Source: Varroa destructor (lineage: Eukaryota > Arthropoda > Arachnida > Mesostigmata > Varroidae). Taken from it: a stretch of DNA of 64,000 nucleotides. How positions within the stretch are numbered: position 1 is the stretch's first letter; every line of letters begins with the position of its first letter. The stretch covers positions 13,139,939-13,203,938 of the forward strand of contig NW_019211458.1 of NCBI RefSeq assembly GCF_002443255.2, read 5' to 3'. Positions 61,135 to 64,000 of this stretch are shown piece by piece. The notes beneath the pieces were generated by a model that worked only from the letters and a program-made list of their open reading frames with translations, was not told the origin of the DNA and made no database searches. The position numbers and the translations under genes are program-made.

Positions 61135-62628
61135 TATATGTTTTTTCACCGACAGAACGGATGCATGAATGTTTTTTTCTCAGTCATATGAATTCTCGTC
61201 AAATTTCGTTGTCGTCGAACGCTTTTGAAAGACTATAAAAACTTCGAAGTGAGTTTAAAATGCATCGAAAGGCGTCTGACGCCAGTCAGAAAACCGTAAC
61301 TGAATGCATTATCATAGGGAAATTTTTTTTGGCTCAGCCTGCAAATACCCGTTACAACAGTCACCATGTCCTATTAGGTAGGATCCATAATTTTTTTTTA
61401 GTTTGAGCCCAACTTCCTCTTAGAGTTAGAGACGGCCGGGCAGAGTGCGGAACATCCTACAGCCGCCTTCAACCTCCCTCATCATATCCCTCTATCTACA
61501 ACCTGCATGCGAATAATATTCCAACGAGTGGAAGACGCATAATTGTATAACGATTTTTGCGATCCAGTGCAAACATGACATTGTACACATATCGGACGAT
61601 AGGAATATTTTCAGCTTCACCAGATAGTATCTTCTATCGAAAACTGTGTCAGATGCCCTAGACTGCGGACACCTGCTGTGGACAACTATTCATCACCTGA
61701 ATATTAAATATGAAATGGAAAATTTCGTCAAATATCCTCGACCGCAGGCTACGTTTGTGTTTCATAATCGTTTGTTTAAAGGAGAAATGTCGTACATCTA
61801 ATACATTTTTTTTTTTTTTAGACGTTATATCCAACTTAACTCCTACGCGGGAGCACCACAAGCCCAGTAGTTCCGGTGCATTATGTCCGCCACAGCAAGT
61901 CTCAAGCACATGTACCATATAGATTAAAAAAAATAAAAGTCACGCTCAGCAAAAATGGCGCGACCTATTTTGAAGCCACCTAAAATGAATTCCACTCTGA
62001 AGAAAAAAATTATAGACCTGAATCAGGCTGTATGATCAGAATCGTCTCGCTGTATGTAGCGGCGAGAATTCTGTTCTAACAAAGTAGCGTGCTAGTTGCT
62101 AAACTTTGGTAACAATTGAACATTTAATGGAAACCTAGCTACCCGAGTTTGCTTTATACGGGTAGTCCTCGAAAAACAGTAGCTTCGGATAGGTGTCCAC
62201 AAAGGTGTGCACGTTAGTTAACGTATAGTTTCCAAGCAGTGTCTTCGTTTCCTCCCGATGCGTGCAACTGTGTATTTCAGAGAACGTCCTGGAAACCAAG
62301 AACATGTTCGTCATTTCTTGCTGAAGGCTTTCTCTGCCACATATTTTTTCTAAAGGATTCAAATTGTCGTTAACTGCAAACAGCTCTTTGAGGCACTACA
62401 AAACAGGCTTGCCTCTACCAAGCGCCTGAAAAACTTATTGGAACAAAGATAGCTGAGAGCAGACAGATTCGCAAGGCGCAACATACAAGCTTACAAGTTC
62501 TAATTTAGTTTTTTCGGTTCTGGACTTTTTATACTCAGAACTTCTAGATGCGTACTACTACTTTAAGCGTACGCATTGACTACAAAAATGTACTACAAGT
62601 TTTTGCACCAGAACAGGGAAGCAGTCCC
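61135..62628. other. non-coding, nothing recognised
   Basis: Contains a 14-T tract at 61806-61819. A 26-codon frame at 61955 with a fair start context is too short to judge. Frames at 61.66-61.92 and 62.14 kb have no domain. Confidence 0.5.
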
Positions 62629-62659
62629 TTAGTTCAATTGAGGTGATCAATTGGACTAA
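62629..62659. repeat. inverted repeat, 12-bp arms
   Basis: TTAGTTCAATTG (62629-62640) pairs with CAATTGGACTAA (62648-62659) at 11 of 12 positions, the twelfth being G:T; the loop is AGGTGAT. Confidence 0.85.
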
Positions 62660-62930
62660 AAGACATCTTTTTATTATGTATCTGAATGCTGCGAAGATCT
62701 TGCTAGTAAAAGCAATAGTGTTATATTTGTGCTATCTAAATTAAGTTAAGTTTTTTCTATGACAGATTCTAAATTGCTACAAACAGGTCAAACAGGTCGT
62801 ATTGTTAACGAATGCTGTCACTACTCAAAGTAGATTTTAGGCGATCTCGCATGTTTTTTGATTTCAAGGTAAAGCTTGTGGTTTGAGAACTTACCTGAAA
62901 ATATATAGACGGAAGGTACCTTTTTATAAA

Positions 62931-63100
62931 TCAAGATGGAGTCCTTCCTGCATTGCTATCTTACTATAGCAGAGGAGATGTAATGAATGTCCCATTTACT
63001 TCTAAAAATATTCGAATGGGAGATATGCTTTCAGAAGTCAAGATGGAGTCCTTCCTGCAGAACCGTCTTGCTATATCAGAGGAAAGTTCTATTTACTTCT
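62931..63100 (+). repeat. diverged tandem duplication, ~100-bp unit
   Basis: A 22-base word starting TCAAGATGGAGTCC is identical at 62931-62952 and 63038-63059. A weaker match follows in both (CTATAGCAGAGG against CTATATCAGAGG), then ATTTACTTCT at 62994-63003 and 63091-63100. The spacing drops from 107 to 97 bases across the unit, so one copy carries a net 10-base indel. No coding frame spans it. The perfect 22-base core in otherwise diverged copies suggests either selection or patchwise conversion. Confidence 0.85.
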
Positions 63101-64000
63101 CATTTCTCATCTGATTCATATATTTATTGTGCGTTCGTATGAATATGTTATCCTTGCGGGACTATATAGAAGAGTATGTTTTTTTATGGAATGGCAAAAC
63201 TAAGAAATCCGATAAACTTGCATGTACATGCGCATGTCGCATTACGGAATTTACTAGTACGCAGGTCGCATGATAACTATTTGAGCTTGCGAGTAAATCA
63301 GTGTACATACATGGACATACTCGCCAATCGCTTGTGGCAAAGTAGATCGTGTGTTCCAGTGCCAAGGTGTGAGCTACACCTATAGCGGGTAGAACACGCT
63401 AAGAATGAGTCTGTCTACAAAGCAAACAAAAAAAGTGGCCATGCATTTATTAGAAAAACTATATTGGAGTCAATCAGGTTATCTAACGCAGTTAATTCCC
63501 TTGTCTACCTCTTGCCAAGCAGCCTTTCGCCAAGATGCTACTTAATAATTCTATATGTACAGGCTGTTTTGTATACTTCATCGCATGACAATTTTATAAT
63601 GTTCAAAGTACCGCCAGTCGTTCTAGCTTAACAGTCTTATAGGCTCGAATTAGACGTAGTACAAGCTCCATGCGTTAGCCTCATTATTATCCACTGAGTA
63701 GTGGTCATTTAAAGAGGCTGTCCAAGGTGTTCACGGCAATTTCGTGAAAAGAATAACAATACTTCTTGACAACAGTGTGCCTTTTATTTGTTTGTCATTT
63801 ATGAGCCTAGCTGTCCACAATAAATTGTTTTTTAATGACAACTTTCAAAAAATCTTCATGTGAGAGTAGACAGCGGCCACCAGAAACCTACGGCGGAAAG
63901 GAAGGGGCTATCGACTGACACGTTACCGCCATTAGCGTTTGCTTGATTCCTCTGCATAGACCAGCAAACACATACGTTCTATGTCAAGCCATTGTACACT
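63101..64000. other. non-coding, nothing recognised
   Basis: Two overlapping frames of about 68 codons on opposite strands (63.16-63.39 kb) are chance level. I see nothing else. Confidence 0.5.

Noticed and set aside
61955..62035. 26-codon frame starting MARPILKPPK
   Set aside because: Fair start context but far too short to support without transcript or homology evidence.
1..64000. CRISPR arrays, operons, bacterial or phage genes
   Set aside because: No regularly spaced repeats, no long frames and no ribosome-binding-site-linked genes; the composition and transposons are eukaryotic.

Overview
This is a piece of an A+T-rich nuclear genome from a eukaryote, most likely an arthropod or another small invertebrate. 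The signs are: no long open reading frames on either strand, many homopolymer and (TA)n tracts, decayed mariner and Ty3/gypsy transposons, degraded tRNA-like repeats, and CTCF-like motifs. I cannot name the species. No intact protein-coding gene can be demonstrated. Nearly all the computed reading frames are at the length expected by chance, so most of the annotation concerns relics, repeats and DNA structure.

Layout. 1-8.8 kb: mostly featureless, with a G+C-richer block at about 2.0-3.2 kb carrying uncertain short frames and a tRNA-like remnant at 4.63 kb. 8.8-9.05 kb: a richer pocket with two facing CTCF-like motifs. 13.4 and 25.5-26.0 kb: degenerate tRNA-like (SINE-type) sequences. 14.28-14.92 kb: a broken coding-like stretch of unknown family. 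30.0-30.2 kb: three back-to-back stem-loops. 35.58-36.02 and 54.48-54.92 kb: two diverged copies of an unnamed repeat of about 444 bp. 37.67-37.92 kb: five stem-loops in series. 38.39-38.99 kb (+): a gag zinc-knuckle and retropepsin relic of a Ty3/gypsy-type element. 40.1-43.0 kb (-): a gypsy-type pol relic (RT, RNase H, integrase zinc-binding region), with a further stem-loop cluster between its RNase H and integrase pieces. 46.4-46.67 kb: the best candidate for a host promoter and first coding exon. 59.73-61.13 kb (-): a decayed mariner element with recognisable inverted ends, TA flanks and three retained candidate catalytic Asp residues. 62.93-63.10 kb: a diverged tandem duplication.

The most unusual property is the number of close inverted repeats: long stems (up to 21 bp perfect, or 22 bp with two mismatches) separated by only 3-15 bases, several of them in tight series. 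These lengths are far beyond chance and are not explained by the transposon families recognised here.
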